In this document: piece after piece, positions 54,943 through 64,000 of the stretch | Layout: each line of letters opens with the position of its first letter | Position numbering within the stretch: the first letter of the stretch is position 1 | Assembly: GCA_000818945.1 (NCBI GenBank) | Contig: KN805383.1 | Location: forward strand, 163,201-227,200 | DNA: 64,000 nucleotides | Source of the DNA: Schizochytrium sp. CCTCC M209059 | Taxonomy: Eukaryota; Sar; Bigyra; Thraustochytrida; Thraustochytriidae | Direction of reading: 5' to 3' | Notes under the pieces: model-generated | Seen by the model: only the letters and a program-made list of their open reading frames with translations | What the model was told of the DNA's origin: nothing | The model's database searches: none | Translations under genes and position numbers: made by a program

Positions 54943-56626
54943 TCAAGTGCTCGATTTTTCATTGTCGACGTGAGCCGATGGCAACACTATAGTACGAGAG
55001 TCTTTGTTCATGTGTGAGACGCTGGAGGTCTTTGATGTGCCGAGAATCTTCCCTTCGTCCTCGTTCGTCTTGTCCGCATTGTCATGGTTGGCCTTTGTTT
55101 TTTTCTTTTTCTTTGTCTTTTTCGTGTTGTCGCTTGCATCTGCCTCTGTATTCGCCTCTTCATCTGCAGGAGAGGCGGGTCCGTCCGTTTCTGCGGCAGG
55201 TGCTGTGGCATTTTTCTCTGCGAGCTTGAGAAGTTCCTCCTCGTCGATCGCAGCAGCAGATGCTCCATAGGCCTCGATGTATTTCCGCTCGACGACGAGA
55301 GCAGCTTCCCTTTCCGTAGCAAAGGAACCTAGGTTCATCATTTTGCGGTTGAGCCAGGCACGCGCAATCCACCGCCGGTCCCGCTTGTGCCAGGTGACTC
55401 CTCGGAACCTGGACGAGCATGAGGTTGATTTTTTCCGCTTGCGAACGACCGCAGGTTGGTCCGGATTCTTGCGGGACCGCTTTGATCCCGATTTCTCCTC
55501 AAGGCTAGATGGGTCCTGGTCTTTGGGGAAGCTATCGAGTGTCGGTGGCGGTGGCGGTGCAGCGTCGAGACGGGGGGCTGCACTGTCAGTGAGAGCGCTT
55601 TTGTGGACAAATTGTTGGCTATGCTGGTTGGATGCCGTGCCATCTTGGGCCCTTGGTAAGGTCAAATGTGTGAGGGCTGAGACGGGTGTGAATGCTGACG
55701 CTTGCGAGCCGAGCGAAGATATTGGGTTTTGGGACTGGGACTGGGTTTGGGAGTGTGATTGGGACGAGACTGGGTTAGCAAAGACGTATTTGAGAAGTGC
55801 CGCTTGCGTGTTCGAGGACATGGGTTGCTGATTGGGCGAGCCGAGTGTATTCGTCTCGCGCGAAACGTTTCGATGGTTGTGCTCCGTATTGGTTGGAAAG
55901 GCGGACGTAATTTCGGAGGAGTTGCGTTGCTGCTCGATGCTCGAATCGAGCGACGCGGTGCGATTCCTTTCGAGGAAATGTAGCTGATTCCGAAATTGTT
56001 GCTGCTGCTGTTGAGGGTCTAGGATGTTCGAGATCCCCTGATTCGCGTTACCGGAGGCAGAGGACGACGACACGCCAGATGCGGAGGAGTTGATGCGACG
56101 AAGTTGCTCGAGGCTTTGTTCGAGCGCATTTGCGGTGCTTGGACTTGGCTTGGACTGCTGCTGTTGGTGTTGGTGTTGAAAGCCTGCGGAGAAGAGCTGT
56201 CCTTGTGGCGGTGCCGCAATGGCTGAAGGAAGCGTGGATCGCTGTTCAGCGCGAGGGTCGTTCGGGGCGAGCGAGGTGTAGGCATTGTTGGTAAAGATCG
56301 GCGAGTTGATGTTTGGAAAGGACGCAAACGTGGCTCCTTGAGGCTGCGTGAGCGTTTGGAACGCAGAGAGCTCGTAGGGTTGCGGCGCGAGGCCGGTCGA
56401 GGTTCCGTCTCCGTTGAACGAGGATGAAAATGTGCCGAGGACGTAGTGTTGTTGGTTTCCTTGTGGGTTGTTGAGCTGGTTTTGAAGTTGTTGTTGCTGG
56501 GGTCGTAAAGCTATATCTGGTGCTCCAACGGGTCTGCCTTGGGCTCGCGCGGCCTCTAGTTCCTGCGCGTACGCATTGGTGAGCGACTGCAGCTGGTACG
56601 GGTACGCGAGCGTCCCTGGCTGCTGC

Positions 56627-56672
<46 letters not shown>

Positions 56673-57141
56673 GCTGTTGTTGTTGTTGCTGTTGTTGTTG
56701 TTGCTGTTGCGTTGGTTGCTGAAGCTGCTGTTGCTGAAGCTGGTGCTGGTGCTGAAGCTGGTGTTGCTGAAGTTGTTGGTACGCCCTGAGAAGCTCGAGG
56801 TTCTGGTTGCTCACGCTGTTGTCTGCGCTCGCTGCGCCTCCCGGCTGCTGGTGCGCCTCCATGCCAATCTCCGCAAGACGGCTCGCTGCGCCGCCCACGA
56901 AGAAGAGCCCTCCGCCGCCGCCGCCGCCGCCGCCGCCGTCGCCGCCGCCGCTGGCCTCGACGAGCGGGGCGGCCTCGCCAACGACGTCGAAGACGCTCCC
57001 GTTCGGGTCTGCCCGCGCCCAAGGCCGCTGCCCTTGCTGCTGCTGCTGCTGCTGCTGCTCTGGCTGCTGCTGCCAAGGCTGCCGCCAAGGCTGCTGCCAC
57101 CACTGGCGCTGCTCCTGTGCGCCCCGCCCCGCGGCGTGCAT
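54943..57141 (-). CDS. AP2/ERF-type DNA-binding protein with long poly-Gln region
   Basis: A 732-residue protein with one AP2-type domain near the C-terminus. The domain reads SSRFRGVTWHKRDRRWIARAW then LNRKMMNLGSFATEREAALVVERKYIEAYG, about residues 573-625; RGV, W, RW and LGxF..E.EAA are the hallmark positions. Just before it is a basic RKRKK cluster (likely NLS), just after it an acidic/Ala-rich tail with a KKTKKKKKTK block. The N-terminal half is Gln-dominated: about 30 consecutive Gln near residues 147-175, from CAA/CAG on the minus strand, plus a poly-Gly run. Single-AP2 proteins are transcription factors in plants and apicomplexans and occur in other protists, so gene regulation is the likely role; targets are unknown. 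The start is the first Met in frame. Confidence 0.85.
56629..56712. repeat. TTG/CAA trinucleotide repeat encoding poly-Gln
   Basis: Mostly TTG with a few CTG units on the plus strand, read CAA/CAG on the AP2 gene. A CCG/GGC run (about 56911-56950) in the same gene encodes poly-Gly. Confidence 0.85.
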
Positions 57142-57490
57142 GGACGGCTCGCCGCCGTCGCCGCCGCCGTCGCCGTCGCCGCCGCCGCCGCCGCCCTTGA
57201 GCGCCGCGGAAGCCGCCTTGCGGTCACCACTGCCCCACAGAACCAGGGGGCGCCGCCTCGGGGCTCGGGGACGCTCCTGACACGCGCCTGGCCGCGCCTG
57301 GCCGCGCCTGGCCTGCCCGGCGCTGCCGCCTCGCCGCGCCTCGCTGCTGCTCGCCGCCTGCGCCTGCTCGCCACCTGCGCCTGCGCGCCTCGGCTTTCGA
57401 GCTTGCTTCGTCCTTTGCGCGGGGCCTCGTTTTGCGTCCCCTCGTCCCTGACTCTCCCTTCCCTCCTTCCTCTTCCGCTCCTTCCTGCCG

Positions 57491-57608
57491 CTCTGCTCTT
57501 CTCTGCTCTGCTCTGCTCTGCTCTGCTCTGCTCTGCTCTGCTCTGCTCTGCTCCGCTCTGCTCCGCTCTGCTCCGCTCTGCTCCGCTCTGCTCTTCTCTG
57601 CTCTGCTG
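57491..57608. repeat. CTCTG pentanucleotide array
   Basis: About 23 tandem 5-bp units: pure CTCTG in the first half, alternating CTCTG/CTCCG in the second, so a higher-order 10-bp period has arisen. Confidence 0.9.
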
Positions 57609-57713
57609 CCGGCCTCGCGTTGGCGCTCTGCCGCCTCGCGCAAGGCCGCCTCGGCGTGCGTCGTGCTTGCGCTTTCGCTTTCCGCTTTTGCTGGCTTGCC
57701 TGCCCCTGCGTGC

Positions 57714-57756
<43 letters not shown>

Positions 57757-58484
57757 GGTCAGTCAGTCAGTCAGCCAGTCTGCCTGTTTCCCCCTTCTGC
57801 CTGCCTCTCTCTCCCGAGCGCGCGCTTTGCAGGTTCTCTCTCCCCCGCAGCTCCTCCCTCTGCGCCCTCCCGCGCTGCCGCTTGCTTTCCGCTTGCTTCC
57901 GGGCTGCTTCCCGTCGGTTCGCCCTCGGCTCGGCCCTCCCTCCCAGGCCAAGCCAGGCCAAGCTGCCGCGCAAGCTGGAGCTTCCGCCGCGACTTCTCAC
58001 CGCGCGGCCCGGGCCCCGCAGCCCGCAGCTCCCCTCTGCGCCCCACACCCCGCGCGCGCTGCTGCAGCTTGCTTGCTTGCTTGCCGCTTTGCCAAGTCGC
58101 CTCGCCGCGCGCTCGCACGCTCGCCCGCCGACGGACTCTGGCTCACAAACAGACTCTGACCCTGACTGACAAACAGACGGGCAGACGCTGCCTGCGTGCC
58201 GCGCCTCGCTCGCTCTCTCCGCCTTGCCGCCTTGCCGCTCTGCAGGGCTGTGCGCACAGCTGCGCCGGGCCGAGCCAGCAGCTGAACTGCGACGACGGGG
58301 AGCCGAGCCGCCCAACACCCGCGTCAAGTCAAGCCGCCCCGCCGCCCGCGGAGGCTTCCCGCCTGGTTTCCCGCCTGGTTTCCCGCCTGGCTGCCGCGGG
58401 AGCCGTCGACGCCCTGCGGCCGCGCGGCCGTGCCGCCGTCCCTGTCGTGTGCAGCCCGTCGTCCTCCGCGGCGGTATGGCGCGC

Positions 58485-58521
<37 letters not shown>

Positions 58522-60452
58522 TGGCAGGAGCCGCAGCCGCAGCCGCAGCCGACGAGCCCTCGCCCGACCACAAACGACCCAGCACACAGATAAACAAAAC
58601 AAGCAAACGACCAAACCAGCCCTCTCTCGCGCCCGGCCTCGCCGCTGCCGTCCGCGCGCGGCGCGCTTGATGCGGGTTTGCCGCTGCTTGCGCCCTGCAA
58701 GCTCGCTTGCTTGCGCAGCTTCCCTGCCTTGCTTCGCGGCCCTGCTTCTCTGCTTGCGCTCGCTTCCTGCAGTGCAGTTGGCAGCTAGCTAGCTAGCTCG
58801 CTAGCTAGCTAGCTCAGCTGCCTCTTGTGCTGCACTGCCTGCGTCACGCCGTCCGTCGCCGCCGCGGGCGGAGGCACCGGCGGCGGAGGTCTTGGCTCGG
58901 GATTGGGTGCAAAGGCTTGCCTTGGCGTGCCTTGGCGTGCCTTGGCTTGGGTTCGAGGACTGTCCGGCTGGGAAAGAGGGAGAGATGCGCGTCCCCGCGG
59001 CCTCGCGGGTGTCTGGTGTTCCGGGTTTCTGCCAATTTCCCCTGCCTTTTTTCCGTTCGTTTGTTCGATCGATTGTTCGATCGATCGATCAATCGATCGA
59101 CGGATGAATGGATTGTTTGTTTGTTTCTTTCCTTTGTTTCTTAATTGCTTGGTCGGTTTGTTGGTTGCAAGCTGTTTGTTCCTTCCGAGTCTCTAGTTGG
59201 CCATTTTGTTCCTACGTTCGTTAATTGGTTAGTAGGTAGGTAGGTAGGTAGGTAGGTAGGTTGGTAGGTTGGTTGGTTGGTTGGTTGGTGGTTCATTCGT
59301 TCGTTCCCGCGCCTTTTGCTGCGCCTCGCCATTTTCCATGGCCGGACGGGCCCAAGCTAGTGCGGGGGCTCTGCGGGGACTCCGCTTCGTGTCCATGCGC
59401 ACGGATCAAGCTGCCCCTGCAGCTGCATGCCCCGCGACTACACAGCCCCCATCTGCTGCTCCCTCAATCGGTCCTTTCCTCCGCCGTCAGAAGCGCTGTG
59501 GGGACGGCTCGCACTCGGGGCTGCCCACTCGTACGATAGCGCATGCGCCCTGACCTGGCCTGGCACATGGCCTGGCCGCGTCCGAGTCGCCGCGCACACA
59601 CAGGCAGACAGACAGTCAGCTGGCCGACAGAAAGACAAAGACGCGAACCCAAGCCGAGCCAGCGCAGCCCTGGCTTGCCTGCCACGCCGGCCACCCGCGG
59701 CCAGCTCGAGCGGTGGACTCAAGGACGGAGGATTGAAGGGAGAGTGCCGGACACCGGCGCCGGGATCTCGGCTTCCCCTGAACGCCGCAACGGCCCGTCG
59801 CCGGCCTATCTGGCAGGAGCCGCGCCCGCGCCCGACGGGGACGGATCTTCCCGGGTCCGACGCCTCACCTCGGCCATCTTGCTCAGCTGCAGCTGCCAGC
59901 TACCACTGCTGCAGGCGCGAATATCAAGGGCGCACGGAGAGACAGACAGACAGTCAGACAGACGGCGCGTAGGGAGGCGCAACGGAAGAAACACGGTGCG
60001 GGCGGGCGGGCCCCACACGGCCGCGGCAGCCCCCCCCCCACCCTCCGTGTACATTCTCCTCAGATGCGGGCGAAGGTGTGGGTCGGGATTTCCCCAGTCG
60101 TTCGTTTGCGTTGTCTGGGGTCCCGACTCGCTTGCCGGAACGTGAGCCGCCGCTGCCCGGGCGCACGGCTCTGCTGCTACTGCTGCTGATGCTGCTGCTG
60201 CTACGTGCGACAGTGACCAGAGCAGTTGTGCTTCCCTCGCGAGGGGCGAACGTGTCTCGTTCGCGCCTCTGACCGCTGCCCCTGAACGCAACGGACTTCC
60301 AGCCCCAGCAAGACCCGTACACATGGCTGCTAGCTGCCACTGGTGGTTGGTTTCTAGTCTACCTGCCCTGTCAGGGTGCGCAAGCTGCATGGGATGTGAT
60401 CATGCTCCTCCTTTCCTTTTTCGTATTCACCTTTACTAGCCTTGTCTTTTTT

Positions 60453-60491
60453 TGCCTTGCCTTGCCTTGCCTTGCCTTGCCTTGCCTTGCT
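60453..60491. repeat. CCTTG pentanucleotide array
   Basis: Seven or eight perfect CCTTG units, preceded by a T-run and followed by CTTCCTTC words. Confidence 0.88.
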
Positions 60492-61924
60492 TTGTGTTTC
60501 CTGCCTTCTTTCCTTCCTTCCTTCTTCTTTTCGTTTCTCCCTCCACCCGCCCTCAAGGACGCGCCATCACAGTAAACGCAACAGACCATGTCGGCGCGCA
60601 AGCCTGACCCACACTCTTTCCACAGCTGGCCAGATGCGATGCCGACCAACGCGAATAAGGCAACCCGCATCCATCCCCCACTCCTATTCCCTTCAAGGGC
60701 AATCCCGCAGCGGTGTCAACTATACACTGTGGACACGGGCGACTGTTGGGGCTGGATCGGCCACCAGCCGCGCCGGCCGGCCGGCCACCCTCCCTCCAAG
60801 CTCGCGCCCTTTGCCCTGCCCGAGACGCGTCTCCGCGTCGCCTGCGCGCCGTGACGGCCCGTACCGGCCTGTAGAGTACCGTTCTGCCGCCGCGCTGGCT
60901 GCACAGTGGTGGCTGCAAAGCGATGGCTGCCTGCTGCAGCGGTGCCGGGTGAGCAATCGATCTTTCACGGACGGTCCGCCTGTGACTGCCTCCGCTTCCT
61001 CGCTGCACCGCCGCGGCCAGAGCCAGCCAGATCGAGGGAATCAATTTGCCGGCCAGGCCACGCCTCGAGCAGCTGTGGCTCCTCGCGCTTCGCTTCGCTC
61101 ACTCGCGCACTCGCTCGCTCGCTCGCTCGCCCGCCCCCAAATACTATTTTCTTTTCAACGTTCGCGTCCATCATGGCCGCGGTTACCTGGGGCCGTCCCC
61201 AGCCGGACCTCGGCGTGACCACTCATCACAGGCCGGCCAGGCCCGCCACTCGCGCACACAAGACTCGCGCGCGCAAGACGCAGGCTCTCTCTCTCCTCCT
61301 CATCGCACTTTCCTGCACCCTAGCGACGCGAACGTCCGTCCTCGATCCCTCTCGCAAAGGCGCGCTCGAGGCCGCGCTCGAAGTCGCTGTCGCCTCGGTT
61401 GATATTGATCGATCGATGGATGCATGGATGGATCGATGGATGCATGCCGTCGGCGCGTGGCCGAGGGCTTCCCGCCGGCGAAAAGGCGCTGGCTGTGTGA
61501 GCCTGGCTCGGCGGCGTCTTTCACCTCTGCTTTAGCTTGCTCCTGCGACCCCGCACGCCGCTGGCCCCCAGCACGGCGCGGAGACCGGCGACCGCGGCGG
61601 CTGTTCCCGTCGCTGCTCCTCGCTGCGCCCGGCCCGCGCGGCCGCGTTCCGTGCTCGGCGGCGCGGCCTTCTCCGTCCCTGGCAACGCACGTGAACATCG
61701 CGCACGCCGCGGCGAGAGAGAAATTGAGTGAGGGAGCGCGAAGGGCTGGCTACGCGCGGCGTGGGAGCACTGCGGGGAAAAGGCAGCGGGGCAGGGTAGC
61801 AGTGGGAGGAGTGGAGGGGTGAGGCAGACGCGCTGCAGCTGCAGCTGACGCACGCGAGGCTTCCCCGCCATGACGCCCAGATCGCGTCACGAGCGCAGGA
61901 CGAGGACCAGGAGGAGCCCGAGCG

Positions 61925-61950
61925 CGTGCGTATGTGTGCGTGCGTGTGTG

Positions 61951-61982
<32 letters not shown>

Positions 61983-61983
61983 T
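61925..61983. repeat. Alternating purine-pyrimidine GTGC/GTGT/GCGT tract
   Basis: Nearly 60 bp of strictly alternating G/purine and pyrimidine, a composition that can adopt Z-DNA under supercoiling. No gene is attached to it. Confidence 0.8.
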
Positions 61984-63852
61984 TCGCGGAGGGAGAGAAG
62001 CCCTGGTTCTGCAAGCCTGCCTGCAGCTTTCTGCGCTTGACTGGAGGGGAAGGCTGCTGCCAGCCACAGGTCGTCGCAACGCTGGCCAAAAGTATCGATA
62101 GATGGTACTAGCCTACATGATTTTGAGGCGTTTATTGGAATGCGTAATGAGCGTGACAGGGACGCAGAAGCCTCATGGGCTCCCACTCTCATGCAGCTAG
62201 CTGTACGTACGCACACAAGCAAGCAACGCGAAACGAGGCCTTCAAGCCGCGACTGGCTCGCACTCGCGCGTAATCTGCCTATCCGTGGCCGCTCGAGTCG
62301 GCTGCCGGCAACGCTCGATCGACCAAGATCGCTCGATCAAAGCTTCGAGCCATCGATCGATCGTGGAGCGATCGAAGCGGTCGCGCCAGCAGCACCGCCG
62401 GCCATCGGTGGCTGCCCGCTGCGCGAACGGAGGCAGACGTACCCAGGGGAAGCACGGTGCTTCCTCACCCCCCGCCCTTTTCGTTGCACAGCGGCGAGAG
62501 CTGACTACACTGTGGGCGGCAGAGGGTCTCCTCCCCCCCCCCCCCCGCTCTCCCGCGCTCTCCTCTCGTTTCGATCGCGTCCGCACGCCTCTCCTCGCCC
62601 GCACTGGCCGCAACTCTCACTGGCCTTGGCCGCATCGCGGCGCGGCTGCGGCGGCACCTGGCTGCCAACCAGCGGCCAGGTGGGACGCTGCAGGGCGCGC
62701 GGCCGCAGGCTCAAGCCGTGGCGCCGGACGCGAGTGCGATGCGGCGAGGCTGCGCGCCAGCCCGCACCCCGCATCCCCAATCCCGCACCTGCTGGACGAA
62801 AGGAGCAGAAGAATTGCCGTCCAGCGAGGTGGGGGGAAGAGGGGCCACAGCTACGGCTTCCCGGCCGCCCCGCTCGGGACCGAACGAGGCAGAGGCGAGG
62901 CAAGGAAACGGCGGCGACGGCGACGGCGAAGGAGCAAGAGCAAGAAGAGCAAGGGGAGGGGGGAGCGCCGCTGCATCTAGCTAGTGGTGCGTCCGGAAAC
63001 AAAGCTTCGTTCGATGCGCGGACAGACGGACGGACGAACGGACGAATGGGGACGGCGGCTGCGCGGAATTCATTTAGCGAGGCGCGCGAAAACCGTTTAC
63101 GGTAGCCCGGTCCAGCTTTCGAACAGAATCGACCACCAAGAGTGAGTACAACCGTAACAAACGTAAAGGGTCAATCACGCTGTTGCCGCTTGCTGCTTTT
63201 GCTGCCAGGCTGCTTTTCCTGTCAGGTTGCTTTTACTGTAATCAGAACTCACAATCACGCGCCCTGCTTGCTACCGGCTACTTTTGCTGCTTGCCTTGGT
63301 TGCTGTTTGCCTGGATCCCCTGAGCTCGCTTGGGTTTTCCGACGACGAGTGAGGTTGGCGGCTGCATACGGATTATTGAGATCCGGAACAATGGACAGTC
63401 GCCATCGTTTTTCGTAGCAGCACCTCGCTTGTCGACTGCTGCTGCTGCTTGCAATTGCTTGCTGCTTGCAATTACTTGCTGTCTGTAGTTGCTTGCTGCT
63501 TGCAGTTGTCACGGTTGCTGGCTGCAACCTGCACCTTCTCCTCTCTCGCACCCAACGGCAACTGCAGCAGAACGGTCTTGATTGCCTCGCGCCTTGCAGT
63601 GCAAAAGGAAGACGGTTATCGCGCGTGATGCGCAGGTCCGTTAGTGGCGCTGGTCGGTCTCTCGGGCAAGGCAAGGTGGGCAGCGATGCCAATGATTGGC
63701 GCGGCTGGTTTAGGTCAGAGTAGCACTGCTCGGGTGATTGCTTTTTTATTTATCCACAGTCACCGTGACTTTAGCGTAGCTGCTTGGCCGCTATCAATCT
63801 AACGTTCGCGATCGGGGATGGATTCCCACAGCTATACGTTCTCTTATTTGTT

Positions 63853-63882
63853 ATGGTGTCAAAAAAAATAAAAAATAAAAAA
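63853..63882 (-). terminator. RNA polymerase III terminator of tRNA-Thr
   Basis: Directly after the tRNA 3' end the minus strand has three successive T-runs (six, six and eight T), the usual Pol III stop signal. Confidence 0.85.
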
Positions 63883-63887
63883 GAACA

Positions 63888-63958
63888 GCTTTCGCCGGGA
63901 ATCGAACCCGGGACCTTTTGATTACGAATCAAATGCACTGCCACTGTGCTACAAAAGC
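63888..63958 (-). tRNA. tRNA-Thr (anticodon CGU), intronless
   Basis: A 71-nt gene that folds completely: acceptor GCTTTTG/CGAAAGC (one G-U pair), D arm GCAC-N7-GTGC, anticodon stem TTTGA/TCAAA with loop TTCGTAA (anticodon CGT, reading ACG codons), five-nt variable loop, and T arm CCGGG-TTCGATT-CCCGG. Internal promoters are visible: A box TAGCACAGTGG and B box GGTTCGATTCC. No encoded CCA. A T-run terminator follows. Confidence 0.94.
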
Positions 63959-64000
63959 ACTGCTTGAAGGCTGGCCATTGAATGACCAAAAACAATAATA

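Larger units (their letters stand above)
57142..63887. other. 6.7-kb microsatellite-rich region without a supported protein gene
   Basis: Arrays seen: CTCTG/CTCCG pentamers (57491-57608), CTGT then CAGT tetramers (57715-57780), CAG trinucleotides (about 58487-58521) and CTAG/GCTA tetramers (about 58783-58813). Further on are GATC tetramers (about 59063-59101), GGTA then GGTT tetramers (about 59228-59289), CCTTG pentamers (60453-60491), ATGG/ATGC words (about 61414-61446), an alternating GTGC/GTGT/GCGT tract (61925-61983) and a C14 run (62537-62550). Long open frames on both strands have repeat-driven Arg/Ala/Ser/Cys composition, no domains, and overlap each other. The last ~700 bp before the tRNA (63.15-63.85 kb) has CTGCTTG-type repeats. 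Confidence 0.55.

Noticed and set aside
56629..58593. 654-codon plus-strand frame starting with poly-Leu
   Set aside because: It is the antisense of the poly-Gln region of the AP2 gene and then runs through CTCTG and CTGT arrays; no protein-like sequence.
59228..59289. GGTA/GGTT repeats as a telomere-like or G-quadruplex telomeric array
   Set aside because: The unit is four bases and changes midway; it matches no known telomere unit and is flanked by ordinary sequence on both sides.

Overview
This is a piece of eukaryotic nuclear genome. It carries DNA ligase IV, Sec16, a PAT-complex Asterix subunit, an OTUD5-like deubiquitinase, GPATCH1, two methionine aminopeptidases of type 2 and a nuclear-type tRNA-Thr. 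Genes are long, mostly single-exon and GC-rich; I can prove only one spliceosomal intron (121 nt, GT-AG, in the mitochondrial bS21 gene). A CCDC148-like coiled-coil protein suggests a flagellated stage. AP2-type and IPT-type regulators, homopolymeric Gln/Ser runs and very dense microsatellites are also present. An intron-poor free-living protist, for example a thraustochytrid-like stramenopile, fits best, but that placement is inference.

Layout, left to right: a repeat-rich leader and a Gln-rich nuclear-type protein (0.7-2.1 kb); mitochondrial bS21 (-) and a Cys-rich IBR-like protein (+) (3.6-5.3 kb); two tandem MetAP2 genes (-) (5.8-9.7 kb); Sec16 (+), broken by a 16-nt deletion inside a repeat array (11.2-18.8 kb); Asterix (-) with two decayed partial copies behind it, an ankyrin protein (+) and a membrane-anchored polysaccharide deacetylase (-) (19-22.2 kb); a 4.2-kb gene-poor repeat field; a KIX-like protein (+), a TENT4-type nucleotidyltransferase (-), an unknown (+), a PDRG1/prefoldin-like protein (-), an unknown (+), an HFDxD-motif membrane protein (-), OTUD5-like (+) and an IPT-domain regulator (-) (26.4-42 kb); a 3-kb gap; DNA ligase IV (-), a CCDC148-like protein (+), an F-box-like protein (-), GPATCH1 (+) and an AP2-domain protein (-) (45-57 kb); then about 6.7 kb of microsatellite-rich DNA ending in a tRNA-Thr.

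The most striking large-scale pattern is strict strand alternation. Of 21 neighbouring pairs among 22 protein genes, 19 lie on opposite strands. The two exceptions are the tandem MetAP2 duplicates and the pair flanking the 3-kb gap. Divergent starts are often only 100-600 bp apart, so most genes probably share bidirectional promoters. Several of these intervals carry GAGC tetranucleotide tracts. There is no operon or single pathway. Many products concern protein birth and quality control (MetAP2, Asterix, Sec16, OTUD5, IBR-like, F-box), RNA (TENT4, GPATCH1), DNA repair (LIG4) and transcription (Gln-rich, KIX, IPT, AP2). No virus, transposase, CRISPR array or rRNA was seen.
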